From positions 1 to 49,434 of the forward strand of contig LUZA01000007.1 of assembly GCA_001603455.1 (NCBI GenBank): a stretch of DNA of 49,434 nucleotides, read 5' to 3'. Below, one piece after another: positions 25,421 through 35,663 of this stretch (the stretch's first letter is position 1; every line of letters starts with the position of its first letter). The position numbers and the translations under genes are program-made. The DNA comes from Bacteroidales bacterium Bact_09 (GTDB taxonomy: Bacteria > Bacteroidota > Bacteroidia > Bacteroidales > UBA932). The notes under the pieces were generated by a model. The model made no database searches. It was not told the DNA's origin and worked only from the letters and a program-made list of their open reading frames with translations.

Positions 25421-27031
25421 ACTGGTGCACAGCACTTCCAGGGCTTTAAGCAACACGTTGTCAATCCTGCCCAGGTAGGGATAAAAACCTTTGTCTTCCA
25501 GACGGGTGTTCCTCCCAATATAAGCTTTAATCTGGGTCATCAGGATACTGCCGCATTCCTTCCACTGGTTCTGTACTGGACGGATACCCTGATCGCGGAT
25601 AAAGGACAGGAACTCTTTTTCCAACGGCCTCCGGGCAAAAAAGTACTCCAGATCCTTAAAACCACTGATTGCGGACAAATCCTTCCTGTTGCGGTCAGCA
25701 AAGTTCATGCTGAATCGGATAGGCAGGTTCTGCCTCGTTATCCTCAGGTAAAGCTCATTTACCCCCGTCGTGTCCAGTGGAACAAAGACATCGGGTATGA
25801 TTCCCCCTCCTCCGTAAAGAACTTTTCCGGCTGGTGTCATATACTTTAAGGAATCATTCTTGGGGATGGAATCTTCCTGCATCAGTTCTCCATGCCTGTA
25901 ACGTTCCAACAGATCATAGGCATATTCCCGGGAATTATTCCTGTAGGGTTTTTGTATGGATCTTCCCAGCGGCGTGTAAAAACGTGCCACTGTCAAACGC
26001 AACCCGGAGTTATCGGAAAAGTACACAGGTTCCTGAACAAGGCCCTTTCCATAAGAACGGCGTCCTATGATTGTTCCCCTGTCATTGTCCTGCAATGCGC
26101 CAGCCATGATCTCAGAGGACGACGCGGAGGCTTCGTTGATCAGCACTGCCAGCGGCATGTCATAACAGAATCCCCTCTTTTTAGTATAAAAATCCTGTCT
26201 TTCCCTGTGTGATCCCTCTGTATAGACTATCAACATGTTCTCATCCAGGAATTCGCCCGTGATCTTGAGAGCCTGATCCAGGTATCCTCCCGTGTTGTCA
26301 CGCAGGTCAAAGATCACCTGTTTCATACCCTGTTTCATTAGATCGGCAATGGCTCCCAGTACTTCCGCATAACTTGTCATGGAAAACCTGGAAAGTTTGA
26401 TGTAACCTGTTATGGAATCTGCCATATACGCCACATCAACACTATTGACAGGTATCCTGTCCCTTATTATGGAAAAACATATCAAATCATCTTCTCCGTA
26501 ACGCTTGACCCAAACATCTACCAGGGTTCCTTTGGGTCCCTTGAGTAGCCGCATAATGGAGTCCTGTGGCATCTGTACACCTGCAATGGTTTGTGTATCC
26601 ACTTTTATGATCTTGTCACCGGCCTGAAGACCCATCTTCTCTGACGGACCACCTACTACCACATTGATGACGGTGGCCGTATCGCTGGGAACATTGAAAA
26701 CAATGCCGATACCTTCAATATTGCCCCTGAGTTCCTCATCGGCGGAGCGAAGCTCATCCGGTGAAAGGTAGATGGAATGGGGATCGAGCTCTTCCATTAT
26801 GAAGGGGAGCGTCTTCTCTATGAACGAAGACACATCTACCGAATCTACATAATTGTTCTGGATCTGGTTCAGAATGAGTTCCAGTTTGGACCATTCATTG
26901 CTCAGTTTATTCCTTCCTGTTCCGTTCTTATTTCTGAAAGCGTTCCATCTTAGGATCCCGGCTATGGCAAGAGCAATCAATACGATAAGTACAATGGCGC
27001 CTGTTCTTCTTGTTTTTTTGTGTTCTTCCAT
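25355..27031 (-). CDS. S41-family C-terminal processing peptidase
   Basis: A 558-residue membrane-anchored protease: helix at 11-28, PDZ domain (about 90-175) and S41 catalytic domain. Ser304 (in EASASSSEI) and Lys329 (in SYGKGLVQ) form the predicted Ser-Lys dyad. It probably cleaves periplasmic proteins near their C termini. It ends a seven-gene minus-strand run and lies 6 bases after the dCMP deaminase. The last 21 residues are encoded antisense to era and look like an added tail. Confidence 0.9.
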   Translation of the reverse strand: MEEHKKTRRTGAIVLIVLIALAIAGILRWNAFRNKNGTGRNKLSNEWSKLELILNQIQNNYVDSVDVSSFIEKTLPFIMEELDPHSIYLSPDELRSADEELRGNIEGIGIVFNVPSDTATVINVVVGGPSEKMGLQAGDKIIKVDTQTIAGVQMPQDSIMRLLKGPKGTLVDVWVKRYGEDDLICFSIIRDRIPVNSVDVAYMADSITGYIKLSRFSMTSYAEVLGAIADLMKQGMKQVIFDLRDNTGGYLDQALKITGEFLDENMLIVYTEGSHRERQDFYTKKRGFCYDMPLAVLINEASASSSEIMAGALQDNDRGTIIGRRSYGKGLVQEPVYFSDNSGLRLTVARFYTPLGRSIQKPYRNNSREYAYDLLERYRHGELMQEDSIPKNDSLKYMTPAGKVLYGGGGIIPDVFVPLDTTGVNELYLRITRQNLPIRFSMNFADRNRKDLSAISGFKDLEYFFARRPLEKEFLSFIRDQGIRPVQNQWKECGSILMTQIKAYIGRNTRLEDKGFYPYLGRIDNVLLKALEVLCTSSVTELTESGFVFAPVGKNLDE

Positions 27032-27037
27032 TTTCTG

Positions 27038-27448
27038 TTACATTTTGTCCACCTGAATACCAGCCCGTTTCAATAGTCCGATCCCTTCCTCAGATCTGTA
27101 GTCATCGCGGTAAACCACCCTTACAATTCCCGATTGTATGATCAGTTTGGCACATTCAATACAGGGCGAGGCCGTTATGTAGATGGTTGCCCCTTCGCTG
27201 CTGTTGTTGCTCCTGGCCACTTTGGTGATAGCATTGGCCTCGGCGTGGAGCACATACGGTTTCGTATGGCCGTCCTTATCTTCACATACATTTTCAAATC
27301 CTCTGGGAGTTCCGTTGTAACCATCAGAAATGATCATCCTATCTTTGACCATCAGTGCCCCGACCTTTCTTCTTTCACAATATGAGTTCTGAGCCCATAT
27401 CTGGGCCATTTCCAGATAATGGAGATCGAACTGTGTTTGTTTATCCAT
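27038..27448 (-). CDS. dCMP deaminase family protein
   Basis: A 136-residue zinc deaminase. His68 and Glu70 (HAE) with Cys96 and Cys99 (PCIEC) are the metal and catalytic residues. The family turns dCMP into dUMP for dTTP synthesis; ComE-type proteins of this shape are the closest match. The start overlaps the end of the AMP-forming ligase gene by 8 bases. Confidence 0.9.
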   Translation of the reverse strand: MDKQTQFDLHYLEMAQIWAQNSYCERRKVGALMVKDRMIISDGYNGTPRGFENVCEDKDGHTKPYVLHAEANAITKVARSNNSSEGATIYITASPCIECAKLIIQSGIVRVVYRDDYRSEEGIGLLKRAGIQVDKM

Positions 27449-29111
27449 TGTACAGAAAACGTTTTATACTTCTTTTAGGTGTTTTTTCAAATTCTTCGGG
27501 AACAATCCTGACTTTTGTTATCTGACAATATTTAGGCAGTTCAAGATTGATCTGAGCCAACATGGCTTCCATAGTAGAATCCATAGCATTGTCAGGAAGT
27601 CCGTCTGCCGCCGCTTTTTTAAAATCCGGATAAACCAGGGCTACAAGTTTGCCGTCTTCCATGATCACCAGACTTTCACTTACATAAGACATGTTGTTAA
27701 TGGAGCTTTCTATTTCTTCAGGATAAATGTTCTGCCCGTTCGGTCCCAGGATCATCGTCTTGGATCTTCCCTTGATGAACAGATAACCGTTCTTGTCCAT
27801 GGTCCCCATATCTCCTGTCTTAAGCCATCCGTCTTCTGTAAAGATTTGTTCTGTTGCTTCGGGATTTTTGTAATAGCCCAGCATTATGTTGTCCCCCTTA
27901 AGCTGAATCTCTCCGGGTGTTGATCCGGGATCCGGCGAATCAATGCGGATGGTCATCCTCGGCGCAGCTTTCCCGCAGGAAAACAAAGGCCTTTCCTTCC
28001 AAGGTGCATACGACACGATGGGGCCGCATTCCGTCAGTCCATAGCCCACGGTAAAAGCAAGATTTATGCTCTTAAGGAAAGGTTCCACCTCGTGGTTCAG
28101 GGGAGCTCCTCCCACGATGATTTCGATAAATTCTCCGCCAAAAGCTTTCACCAGCTCGTCGTGGATGCGGCGTTTGATCTTCTGATCAATGAATGGCATG
28201 CGCAACATAACCTTGATCGAAGGGCGTTTAAGTAAAGGCAGCAGCTTCTGCTTGTAAATCTTTTCGATGATCATGGGAACTGCAATGATCACCTTGGGTT
28301 TGACATTCTGGAAAGCTTCTGCGATCACCTTGGGTGAAGGAGTTCTGGTCAAAAAATGAACGTGCGATCCGCTGCTCATTTCATACAGCAGTTCGAACAT
28401 CAATCCATACATATGTGCCGAGGGCAGCATAGATACCACCTTGGCCCCGTTGCTCACCTGAGGCATTACCTGCCAGCTAAAAAGCACGTTAGACAGAAGA
28501 GAGCGATAAGGCAACATAACACCTTTGGAAAACCCTGTAGTTCCACTGGTGTAGTTGATCAACGCCAGTTCTTCCGGGTCATCCCTGTGGAAACGGACAT
28601 CTTCTGGGTTCATGCCGTCCGGATAGGTCTGATCGAACATTTTATCTATGTTCTTGCGGATATTGATGATCTCCTGATCAGGCGTATAAAGTATGTCAAA
28701 GTCATTCAAACCCACGATGGCTTCCAGATTGGGCATTTCGGACTCGCTGAGTCCTTCCCAGACCTGTTCTCCGACAAAAAAGATGCGGGCATCTGAATGA
28801 TTGACCAGATGCTGGATATTGCCGGGTTTGAATTCATGCAATATGGGCACCACTACAGCTCCGTAAGTGACCGTGGCAAGGAAGGCAACGGCCCAGTTTG
28901 CCTGGTTCCTGCCACATAAAGCCACCTTATCTCCCTTTTTTAATCCACATTTTTCAAAACCTATATGGATCATCTGTATCCGGCGTACGAGGTCTCGGTA
29001 ATAAAGCGTTTCTCCGTTAAAATCGGTCAGGGCCTTGAAGTCCCAGTACTTTTTGATGCTTTTTTCAAAAAGTTCATTGAGGGATTTTGTTTTCAAAATG
29101 TCTTGACTCAT
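27441..29111 (-). CDS. AMP-forming acyl-CoA synthetase/ligase
   Basis: A 556-residue member of the ANL adenylating superfamily, most like long-chain fatty acid ligases. The AMP-binding loop is YTSGTTGFSKG (187-197), with VGYGLTECGP, LKTGDMG and GPNGQNIYPEEIE further on. It probably activates a fatty acid as acyl-AMP and passes it to CoA or a carrier protein. The ATG at 29111 is chosen over a codon 60 bases upstream because MSQDILKTKSLNELF aligns with the family start and the upstream part overlaps the ABC exporter. The ABC exporter gene ends 16 bases upstream. Confidence 0.88.
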   Translation of the reverse strand: MSQDILKTKSLNELFEKSIKKYWDFKALTDFNGETLYYRDLVRRIQMIHIGFEKCGLKKGDKVALCGRNQANWAVAFLATVTYGAVVVPILHEFKPGNIQHLVNHSDARIFFVGEQVWEGLSESEMPNLEAIVGLNDFDILYTPDQEIINIRKNIDKMFDQTYPDGMNPEDVRFHRDDPEELALINYTSGTTGFSKGVMLPYRSLLSNVLFSWQVMPQVSNGAKVVSMLPSAHMYGLMFELLYEMSSGSHVHFLTRTPSPKVIAEAFQNVKPKVIIAVPMIIEKIYKQKLLPLLKRPSIKVMLRMPFIDQKIKRRIHDELVKAFGGEFIEIIVGGAPLNHEVEPFLKSINLAFTVGYGLTECGPIVSYAPWKERPLFSCGKAAPRMTIRIDSPDPGSTPGEIQLKGDNIMLGYYKNPEATEQIFTEDGWLKTGDMGTMDKNGYLFIKGRSKTMILGPNGQNIYPEEIESSINNMSYVSESLVIMEDGKLVALVYPDFKKAAADGLPDNAMDSTMEAMLAQINLELPKYCQITKVRIVPEEFEKTPKRSIKRFLYNG

Positions 29112-29127
29112 AATTACTTTTTTAATA

Positions 29128-30960
29128 TCATCCAAAAACCTGCAAATCACAAAGGTGTTTGTACATACCATGGCAAGATAGCAACTGGCTGTGAGTGCCC
29201 TGCTCCACTATGCGCCCTTTGTTCATCACCACTATCTGATCAGCATCTCTAATGGTGGACAGCCGGTGCGCTATAATGACCGACGTGCGGTTTTGCATCA
29301 GCCTGGTCAAAGCATCCTGCACCATCTTCTCACTCTCCGAATCCAGGGCCGATGTCGCTTCGTCAAGGATCAGGATGGGTGGATTCTTCAGGACCGCCCG
29401 TGCTATAGCCAGACGCTGTCTTTGTCCGCCTGACAGTTTTTCACCCCTGTCACCGATATTGGTTTCATATCCGTCCTCCATTTCCATAATAAAATCATGG
29501 GCATTGGCAATGCGGGCAGCTCTTTCCACCTCGGCCCGGGGCACATTTTCCAGCCCAAAGGTAATATTATTTGCAACAGTATCGTTGAACAATATGGCTT
29601 CCTGTGTCACGATGCCCATCAGTCCTATCAGATCCCCGGGCTTGTATTTCCTGATGTCAATCCCGTCCAGGAGTATCTCTCCTTCCATAACATCGTAGAA
29701 ACGAGGTAAAAGATCGACCATTGTCGTTTTACCAGCTCCGGAAGGACCCACCAGTGCAATGATCTTTCCCTTGGGGATCGTAAGGTTGATATCCCTGAGC
29801 ACATAAGTGTCCGATCCTTTATACCGGAAACTGACATTCCTGTATTGGACAGATTCTCGGAATTCATTGACAGGAAAAGCCTGTGGATCTTTTTTTATTT
29901 CTAACGGGACATCCAGAATGGAAAAAATGCGGTTTGCCGAGACCATCCCCTTCCGGATCATGGCATATGCCCTGGTAATGGATTTGGCAGGTTCCAGTAC
30001 GCGCCAGTAAAAACCTATATAAACAACAAATGCAGGCCATGACATGCCCAGCTCGCCCCTGAATTGTAGCCAGCCTCCGTAAAAAAGAATGGCGGCAGCT
30101 ATGACTATACCCAGAAATTCACTCAGTGGCGAGGCCAGTTCCTGCCTGTTGTAAAGCCTTTTGGTTGCCTGCCTGTGTTGATTGTTTATACTTCCAAAAC
30201 GGTCCCTTACATACCGCTGTGCATTGAAAGCCTTGATGATGCGTATTCCGGAAATGGCTTCCTCAAAATGACTGAGCAATTTTCCCAGAAGGCCCTGGGA
30301 AACCTCTGCTCCGGAACGCAATGCACGCGTGATCCTGCCAATGAGCAGGGCCGAAACGGGTAGTGTAAGCAACGTAACCAGAGTCAGTTTGGGGCTCATA
30401 TAAAAGAGCATTGACAGGAATCCTAGTATCAACAGGGGGTCCCTGAATATGATATGGAAAGAACTTGCTACCGAATTCTGAACTTCGTTTACATCGTTGG
30501 ACATAGATGAGAGAATATCACCTTTCCGTTGCTCATGAAAATAACCTATATGCATACGGCTTATTTTCTGGAAAAGATCATTCCTTATGTTCTTCATAAG
30601 ACGTGTACGAACACTGACCAGAATCCTCTGGGACAGGTAGTGGGTTATATTTGCCAACAGGGAAGCGGCAAGCAAACTCACAGAAATATAGACAAGAGCC
30701 ATCAGATTCCCTTCCTGTGCTTTGATCTGACCCAAATGGAACCGGAAGAGGTCGGTCACATAAGATACAGAAAAACTGTATTCAGGGCGGATCAATTCGC
30801 CCGACAAAGTGTCCGGCTCGAACAATACCGTTAGTAAGGGGGCAATCAGGGCATAGTTGGCAATACCAAAAAGAACACTCAAAACGGAAAGCACAAGATA
30901 GGAAGGCCAGTACTTTCCGAAGGGTTTCCCATATGTCAGTACGCGCAGAAAAGATTTCAT
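29128..30960 (-). CDS. MsbA-type ABC exporter
   Basis: A 610-residue half-transporter: a six-helix membrane domain (about 1-330) fused to a nucleotide-binding domain with Walker A GPSGAGKT (405-412), signature LSGGQ (509-513), Walker B ILILDE (529-534) and the switch His565. The family exports lipids, lipid A cores or drugs; a lipid A flippase role fits the layout but is not proven. The ATG at 30960 shares one base with the DUF4834 stop (TGATG), giving coupled translation. Confidence 0.9.
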   Translation of the reverse strand: MKSFLRVLTYGKPFGKYWPSYLVLSVLSVLFGIANYALIAPLLTVLFEPDTLSGELIRPEYSFSVSYVTDLFRFHLGQIKAQEGNLMALVYISVSLLAASLLANITHYLSQRILVSVRTRLMKNIRNDLFQKISRMHIGYFHEQRKGDILSSMSNDVNEVQNSVASSFHIIFRDPLLILGFLSMLFYMSPKLTLVTLLTLPVSALLIGRITRALRSGAEVSQGLLGKLLSHFEEAISGIRIIKAFNAQRYVRDRFGSINNQHRQATKRLYNRQELASPLSEFLGIVIAAAILFYGGWLQFRGELGMSWPAFVVYIGFYWRVLEPAKSITRAYAMIRKGMVSANRIFSILDVPLEIKKDPQAFPVNEFRESVQYRNVSFRYKGSDTYVLRDINLTIPKGKIIALVGPSGAGKTTMVDLLPRFYDVMEGEILLDGIDIRKYKPGDLIGLMGIVTQEAILFNDTVANNITFGLENVPRAEVERAARIANAHDFIMEMEDGYETNIGDRGEKLSGGQRQRLAIARAVLKNPPILILDEATSALDSESEKMVQDALTRLMQNRTSVIIAHRLSTIRDADQIVVMNKGRIVEQGTHSQLLSCHGMYKHLCDLQVFG

Positions 30961-31163
30961 CAATTTTCTATTTCTTCATAATCGACGTATTCTCCCGTAT
31001 CCTGGCCAATATGTTTTTTACGGGATTTTTTGAACTCCGTTTTTTCCTGTTTTTGTCCATGTTGTTGCATCTTACGCATTTTGAGGGCAAGCAGCCCCGG
31101 GATCAGACGTACAAAAAAGTATCCGGCAAGGATAAAAAAAAGAATCAGGGTAAGAAAAGTCAT
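30960..31163 (-). CDS. DUF4834 small membrane protein
   Basis: A 67-residue protein with one helix (about 3-27), a basic middle and an acidic end GEYVDYEEIE, which is the mark of the DUF4834 family of Bacteroidota. Function is unknown. It starts one base before the end of the large envelope protein gene upstream and is fused by a one-base overlap to the ABC exporter, so the two may work together. Confidence 0.8.
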   Translation of the reverse strand: MTFLTLILFFILAGYFFVRLIPGLLALKMRKMQQHGQKQEKTEFKKSRKKHIGQDTGEYVDYEEIEN

Positions 31164-31164
31164 T

Positions 31165-33435
31165 TCAATCCAACATTATAGTAATAACCTTCCCCTCAAT
31201 TGTTGTGCCGCGCAGTTCATATGGTCCGGAAATTTCTATTTCGGCCTGTGGATCCAAACAGTCCCCCTGGGTAACCAGGGCACGGGTAGCACCTGTCGGG
31301 GAGAGGAAAACCGTCTGATGGTCTGTGTATACCACCCAACATCCCGTCGCACCGGTACGGATGTATCGTGGTTGACCGGTCAGGTAGCCTGGCAACAGGA
31401 AATCTTGCCATTGGGAAAGCACATTGCCCGATTTGTTGTAACAACGCAAGACATTATCCTGATGTACCAGCAGGATCTGGTACTCCTTATTACCTGAAGG
31501 ATCGAAAACGAAAGGCCCATACAAAATACTGGTCGAAAAAGCTTTGGGGTATGGAGAAACATTGTGCCCCAGCCTGTCTATCAGATACAACCTGTTTCCA
31601 ATAGATAACAACATTTGGAGTTTATTGTTCTTCAGATAGTCAATCTGGACTACCCTGTCCTGGATGGTTCCTTCCATTGTCTTTTCCCATAATGTCTTAC
31701 CTGCATGGTCTCTCAATATAAGCCGGCATTCGGGCCAGGGTGTCTGGAACAGTTCGTTCTCTTTCCTGGTCAGGTGATTGAAAATTTTATAGGGCGGCTT
31801 TCCCCGGGGAAGTGTATCCGGCCTGGTGCCGTTACGTATGCGGACATCACGCTGCCGGGGTATGAGAGGCGATGTTTCCAATGAATCTCCGTAAACCAGC
31901 AAATGGGCAAACAGCCGGTCTTCCAATGATGAAAATTGAAGAAAAGTATATTGTGCATTGAACATTCTCCAGGCTTCCAGGCTTTTAGCATACCTTTTGT
32001 CCATCAGGGACATGAGGTTGTCCAGCCCGGCAGAAGGCTGCAGGAACAAGGTCAGGTTGGAAGAATTCATAATATTTGCCGAGGCTTTTGTCTGGGAGAT
32101 GGCTGCTGCCAGAGAATGATACTTGCCCGCCCTGTTCCGGCTCAGGATATCGTTAAGAAGATCCCAAGAACCGAACAAAATGAACGATCCCTGGTAACAG
32201 TAGTATTCAGCAGGGCAAAAACTAAAAACGGAACCAAAGATTCCGGGCAGCAGGTCTGGCAGGGGATTCCTCATAACTTTCCCTTCTTCCTGTTTATTTA
32301 GCAGGGCATATTGTATCCTTGCCTGATGAATATAACGGGTGTGGATAGCGGCCATCCATTGCAACTGCCCCCTGAATGGCACACAGGCAAGGGATATTTC
32401 TGTGGGATATAGCAGGTTGAACCATTCCAGTCTTTCTTTGTCCGGCATTATTCTGTGTTGCTTTTGCAATTCAAGATAACGGGTATAGGCATTCATAAAT
32501 AACTCCATGTCAGTGACGCCTATGGAAAAACCTGCCAGTGTGGCAGCCGGAAGCACTTCAGGTGCCATAAATTTCTGGGGCTGTTGCTCCAAAAACACTG
32601 AAAAATAGTGTTCGTTTCCGAAAGAGAACAGGGAGTACCCGTCCATCCGGAATCCTTGATCGTCTGCAAATCCATCCAGAATTGTCCATTGCGCAGTCGT
32701 TTTAAGAAAAGGGGCATATTTTTGCATAGGAATTCCCAGACAGGCAGCTATTATGGATGGGATACGCTCATGCAGAAAAAATACCCGCGTTGGCCTGGAA
32801 ACAGGAGTCTGCTCTACAAGTCTTGCAAAAGCTGGATTATCAGACAGTAAACTGCCCCGGTCCAGATGTCGCAGTGAAGATTCCAGGACCACAAGCGAGG
32901 ATGAGGCCATCAGCAGGTCCTTGACATAAGCTGCAAAAACAGCATTTTCACCTTCTTCCCCATACATTATATATATGGTCTGTCCGTCATATGAACGTGT
33001 TTTATATGGAATACCTGATATCCTTAAAAAAGTGTTCCACCATTGTGGGTCCCTGACATCTGCTCCGGAAAGGCAGTAAAGTGCAGCCAATGTATTTTTT
33101 GCCGAAGGATGCAGCGAACAGAGCGCCTCGGCCTTTTCCAGCTCAGGACAGTCAGATGAGATAAAGGTCTCCAGTCGGTCCAAAAACATTCTCATATTTT
33201 CCCCCGGGTGAAAAAAACGTCCTATATAGCTTTGGGAATTAAGGATATCTTTTGTCAGTGTGCCAAGGCGGCTGAAATGCTGCACAAGGACGGCATCTAC
33301 AGGAACCGCCCGGTATGTGTCATTTCTTACGATATTATCGCCGGGTTTCCTGAACAAAAGCATAAACCCATAAACTGACGCCCCTACAAGGAACAGCGAC
33401 AGCACTGTCAGAAATATAATTGTACGTTTACGCAT
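31165..33435 (-). CDS. large DUF3352-like envelope protein
   Basis: A 756-residue protein with an N-terminal helix (about 5-25) that could be a signal anchor. The next 500 residues resemble DUF3352 proteins, and the last 200 show repeated strands with WD/PQQ-like spacing (for example LLSIGNRLYLIDRLG and LLVHQDNVLRCYNKSG), suggesting a small beta-propeller. It is likely to be periplasmic. No catalytic motif is seen. The ATG at 33435 is chosen for the basic MRKR start followed by the helix. It precedes DUF4834 by one base. Confidence 0.65.
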   Translation of the reverse strand: MRKRTIIFLTVLSLFLVGASVYGFMLLFRKPGDNIVRNDTYRAVPVDAVLVQHFSRLGTLTKDILNSQSYIGRFFHPGENMRMFLDRLETFISSDCPELEKAEALCSLHPSAKNTLAALYCLSGADVRDPQWWNTFLRISGIPYKTRSYDGQTIYIMYGEEGENAVFAAYVKDLLMASSSLVVLESSLRHLDRGSLLSDNPAFARLVEQTPVSRPTRVFFLHERIPSIIAACLGIPMQKYAPFLKTTAQWTILDGFADDQGFRMDGYSLFSFGNEHYFSVFLEQQPQKFMAPEVLPAATLAGFSIGVTDMELFMNAYTRYLELQKQHRIMPDKERLEWFNLLYPTEISLACVPFRGQLQWMAAIHTRYIHQARIQYALLNKQEEGKVMRNPLPDLLPGIFGSVFSFCPAEYYCYQGSFILFGSWDLLNDILSRNRAGKYHSLAAAISQTKASANIMNSSNLTLFLQPSAGLDNLMSLMDKRYAKSLEAWRMFNAQYTFLQFSSLEDRLFAHLLVYGDSLETSPLIPRQRDVRIRNGTRPDTLPRGKPPYKIFNHLTRKENELFQTPWPECRLILRDHAGKTLWEKTMEGTIQDRVVQIDYLKNNKLQMLLSIGNRLYLIDRLGHNVSPYPKAFSTSILYGPFVFDPSGNKEYQILLVHQDNVLRCYNKSGNVLSQWQDFLLPGYLTGQPRYIRTGATGCWVVYTDHQTVFLSPTGATRALVTQGDCLDPQAEIEISGPYELRGTTIEGKVITIMLD

Positions 33436-33454
33436 AAAGGACAAAGATAAAACA

Positions 33455-35644
33455 TCAGTTGGCAACCTCAACTAAAAATTTTATCCGGACAAGTCGCACC
33501 TCCTCTTCCGTGTACTCCGGACCCAGCTCCCTGACTGCTTCTGACAGGGATTCGGATTTTGCGTCGTAACGGAAATAATCAAAGATATCTTCCATTTTGT
33601 CATCGTCAATGGTCTGTTGCAGATAATAATCAATATCGAGTTTTGTCCCGGAATTGACAATGACCTCAATTTCTTCAAGTAATTCATCCATGGTTAAACC
33701 CTTAGCTTCGGCAATATCCTCAAAATCCAGCTTTCTGTCTATACTCTGTATGATATAGACTTTGTTCACCGATTTGTTGATCACCGATTTGACAACCATA
33801 TCTTGTGGCCGGACGATTTCGTTCTCCTCTACGTATTTTTCAATCAGCTCCAGGAAAGGTTTTCCGAATTTTTTTGCTTTTCCTTCCCCAACTCCCTGAC
33901 ACTGAACCATTTCCTCCGGACTAACCGGATAAATAATGGACATATCTTCTAGGCTGATATCCTGAAATATGACAAACGGCGCCAGTTTCAGCTTGTGTGC
34001 CATATCCCTTCTTAAATCTTTGAGCAAGGCAAGTAAAGTAGAATCACCGCCTCCACCTCCGGTTTTCATGGCAGCTTCGGATGCAGAGTCTTGTTCTTCT
34101 TCCATTACGCGATCCTCGTAAAGCATCAGCGGCGAGGGTTTTTCCAAAAAATCCCTTCCCTTGGCGGTTACCGACAAAGCACCGTATTTTTCTATGTCTT
34201 TGTCAAGTAATCGTAAGACTATACCCTGACGGATGATTGCATTCCAGAAGTGTGCCGTCCTGTCCTTACCCATCCCGAAGACATCCAGTTTGTGGTGCTG
34301 GTAAGACTTGATCATGGCATTCGAAACGCCCGCAATGATATTGGCAATATGTTCCGAATTGAATTGTTGCAACGACTTCTGCACCGTTTCCAGAACAAGA
34401 CACATTTCTTCCTGTCCTTCAAATTGTTTTTTAGGATGCAGGCAGTTATCACAATTTTCGCAATTTTTCTGTTTGTAATCCTCCCCAAAATAATTAAGCA
34501 ATATTTTTCGCCTACAAACATTGGATTCTGCATAGGCCACTGTTTCCATAAGCAATTGTTTGCTTACCTCTTGTTCTGCAATAGGTTTACCCTGCTTGAA
34601 CTTTTCCAGTTTCTGTATATCCTTGTAGCTGTAAAATGCAATGCATTTGCCTTCTCCACCGTCACGGCCTGCCCTGCCTGTTTCCTGATAATACCCTTCC
34701 AGCGATTTAGGTATGTCATAATGGATTACAAAGCGTACATCGGGCTTATCTATTCCCATTCCAAAAGCAATCGTGGCTACAATGACATCGGCTTCTTCCA
34801 TCAGGAATTTATCCTGATTTTCTGTCCGGGTGGCCGCGTCCATACCGGCATGATAGGGAAGTGCACGTATCTCGTTGACCTGCAGAAACGATGCAATTTC
34901 TTCCACTTTTTTGCGGCTCAGACAATACACAATGCCGCTTTTGCCCTGATTCTGACGTATGAACTTCACCAGCTCCTTATTTACGTTCACTTTGGGCCTT
35001 ACTTCATAATACAGATTTTCCCTGTTGAAAGAAGTTTTGAATACCCCGGCATCCTTCATTCCCAGGTTTTTCTGGATATCCTGTTGTACCTTTGGCGTTG
35101 CCGTAGCTGTCAAGGCGATCAGGGGTGCCTTGCCAATCTCTTTGACCAGTGGACGGATCCGTCTGTATTCTGGACGAAAGTCATGTCCCCATTCCGATAT
35201 GCAATGGGCTTCGTCAATGGCATAAAACGATATCTTCAATTGTTTAAGCAACTGGATGTTCTCTGCTTTGGTCAGCGATTCGGGAGCTACATAGAGCAAT
35301 TTGGTCTTTCCCGAAAGGAGCGATTCTTTTACTTCGCTGACCTGTGACTTTGTAAGGGATGAGTTCAGAAAATGTGCCACCCCGTAATTTTCGCCAGCTA
35401 AACCTCGGATAGCATCCACCTGGTTCTTCATCAGGGCAATAAGGGGAGAGATCACAATGGCCGTACCTTCCATTAAAAGGGCGGGCAACTGATAGCATAA
35501 AGACTTGCCTCCTCCGGTAGGCATAAGTACGAAAGCATCTCCCCCATGCATCAGATGGGTGATAATTTCTTCCTGAAGTCCCTTGAATGAGTTGAATCCA
35601 AAATGCCTTTTCAGCTGAAGGTGCAATTCGGATGAAGTACACAT
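33455..35644 (-). CDS. recQ: ATP-dependent DNA helicase RecQ
   Basis: A 729-residue RecQ with motif I MPTGGGKS (41-48), DEAH box (144-147), the RecQ zinc site (CRRKILLNYF through CENCDNC) and an HRDC domain (about 540-615). A further tail of about 110 residues, ending in an acidic helical part, is characteristic of Bacteroidota RecQ. The enzyme unwinds recombination intermediates and stalled forks. It heads the minus-strand run that continues to the S41 protease. Confidence 0.95.
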   Translation of the reverse strand: MCTSSELHLQLKRHFGFNSFKGLQEEIITHLMHGGDAFVLMPTGGGKSLCYQLPALLMEGTAIVISPLIALMKNQVDAIRGLAGENYGVAHFLNSSLTKSQVSEVKESLLSGKTKLLYVAPESLTKAENIQLLKQLKISFYAIDEAHCISEWGHDFRPEYRRIRPLVKEIGKAPLIALTATATPKVQQDIQKNLGMKDAGVFKTSFNRENLYYEVRPKVNVNKELVKFIRQNQGKSGIVYCLSRKKVEEIASFLQVNEIRALPYHAGMDAATRTENQDKFLMEEADVIVATIAFGMGIDKPDVRFVIHYDIPKSLEGYYQETGRAGRDGGEGKCIAFYSYKDIQKLEKFKQGKPIAEQEVSKQLLMETVAYAESNVCRRKILLNYFGEDYKQKNCENCDNCLHPKKQFEGQEEMCLVLETVQKSLQQFNSEHIANIIAGVSNAMIKSYQHHKLDVFGMGKDRTAHFWNAIIRQGIVLRLLDKDIEKYGALSVTAKGRDFLEKPSPLMLYEDRVMEEEQDSASEAAMKTGGGGGDSTLLALLKDLRRDMAHKLKLAPFVIFQDISLEDMSIIYPVSPEEMVQCQGVGEGKAKKFGKPFLELIEKYVEENEIVRPQDMVVKSVINKSVNKVYIIQSIDRKLDFEDIAEAKGLTMDELLEEIEVIVNSGTKLDIDYYLQQTIDDDKMEDIFDYFRYDAKSESLSEAVRELGPEYTEEEVRLVRIKFLVEVAN

Positions 35645-35651
35645 ATTTTAC

Positions 35652-35659
35652 TACCTTTG
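35652..35659 (+). promoter_or_regulatory. candidate -7 box for the isomerase-FKBP run
   Basis: TACCTTTG fits TAnnTTTG. A near-match TTCG to the -33 TTTG lies 21 bases upstream (35627-35630). The ATG at 35700 is 40 bases downstream. Confidence 0.45.
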
Positions 35660-35663
35660 TGCA

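Noticed and set aside
34250-35347. 365-codon open frame on the plus strand
   Set aside because: It lies wholly antisense to recQ, whose helicase motifs are intact, and its translation resembles no known protein and is rich in Phe, Cys and His as expected from reversed coding sequence.
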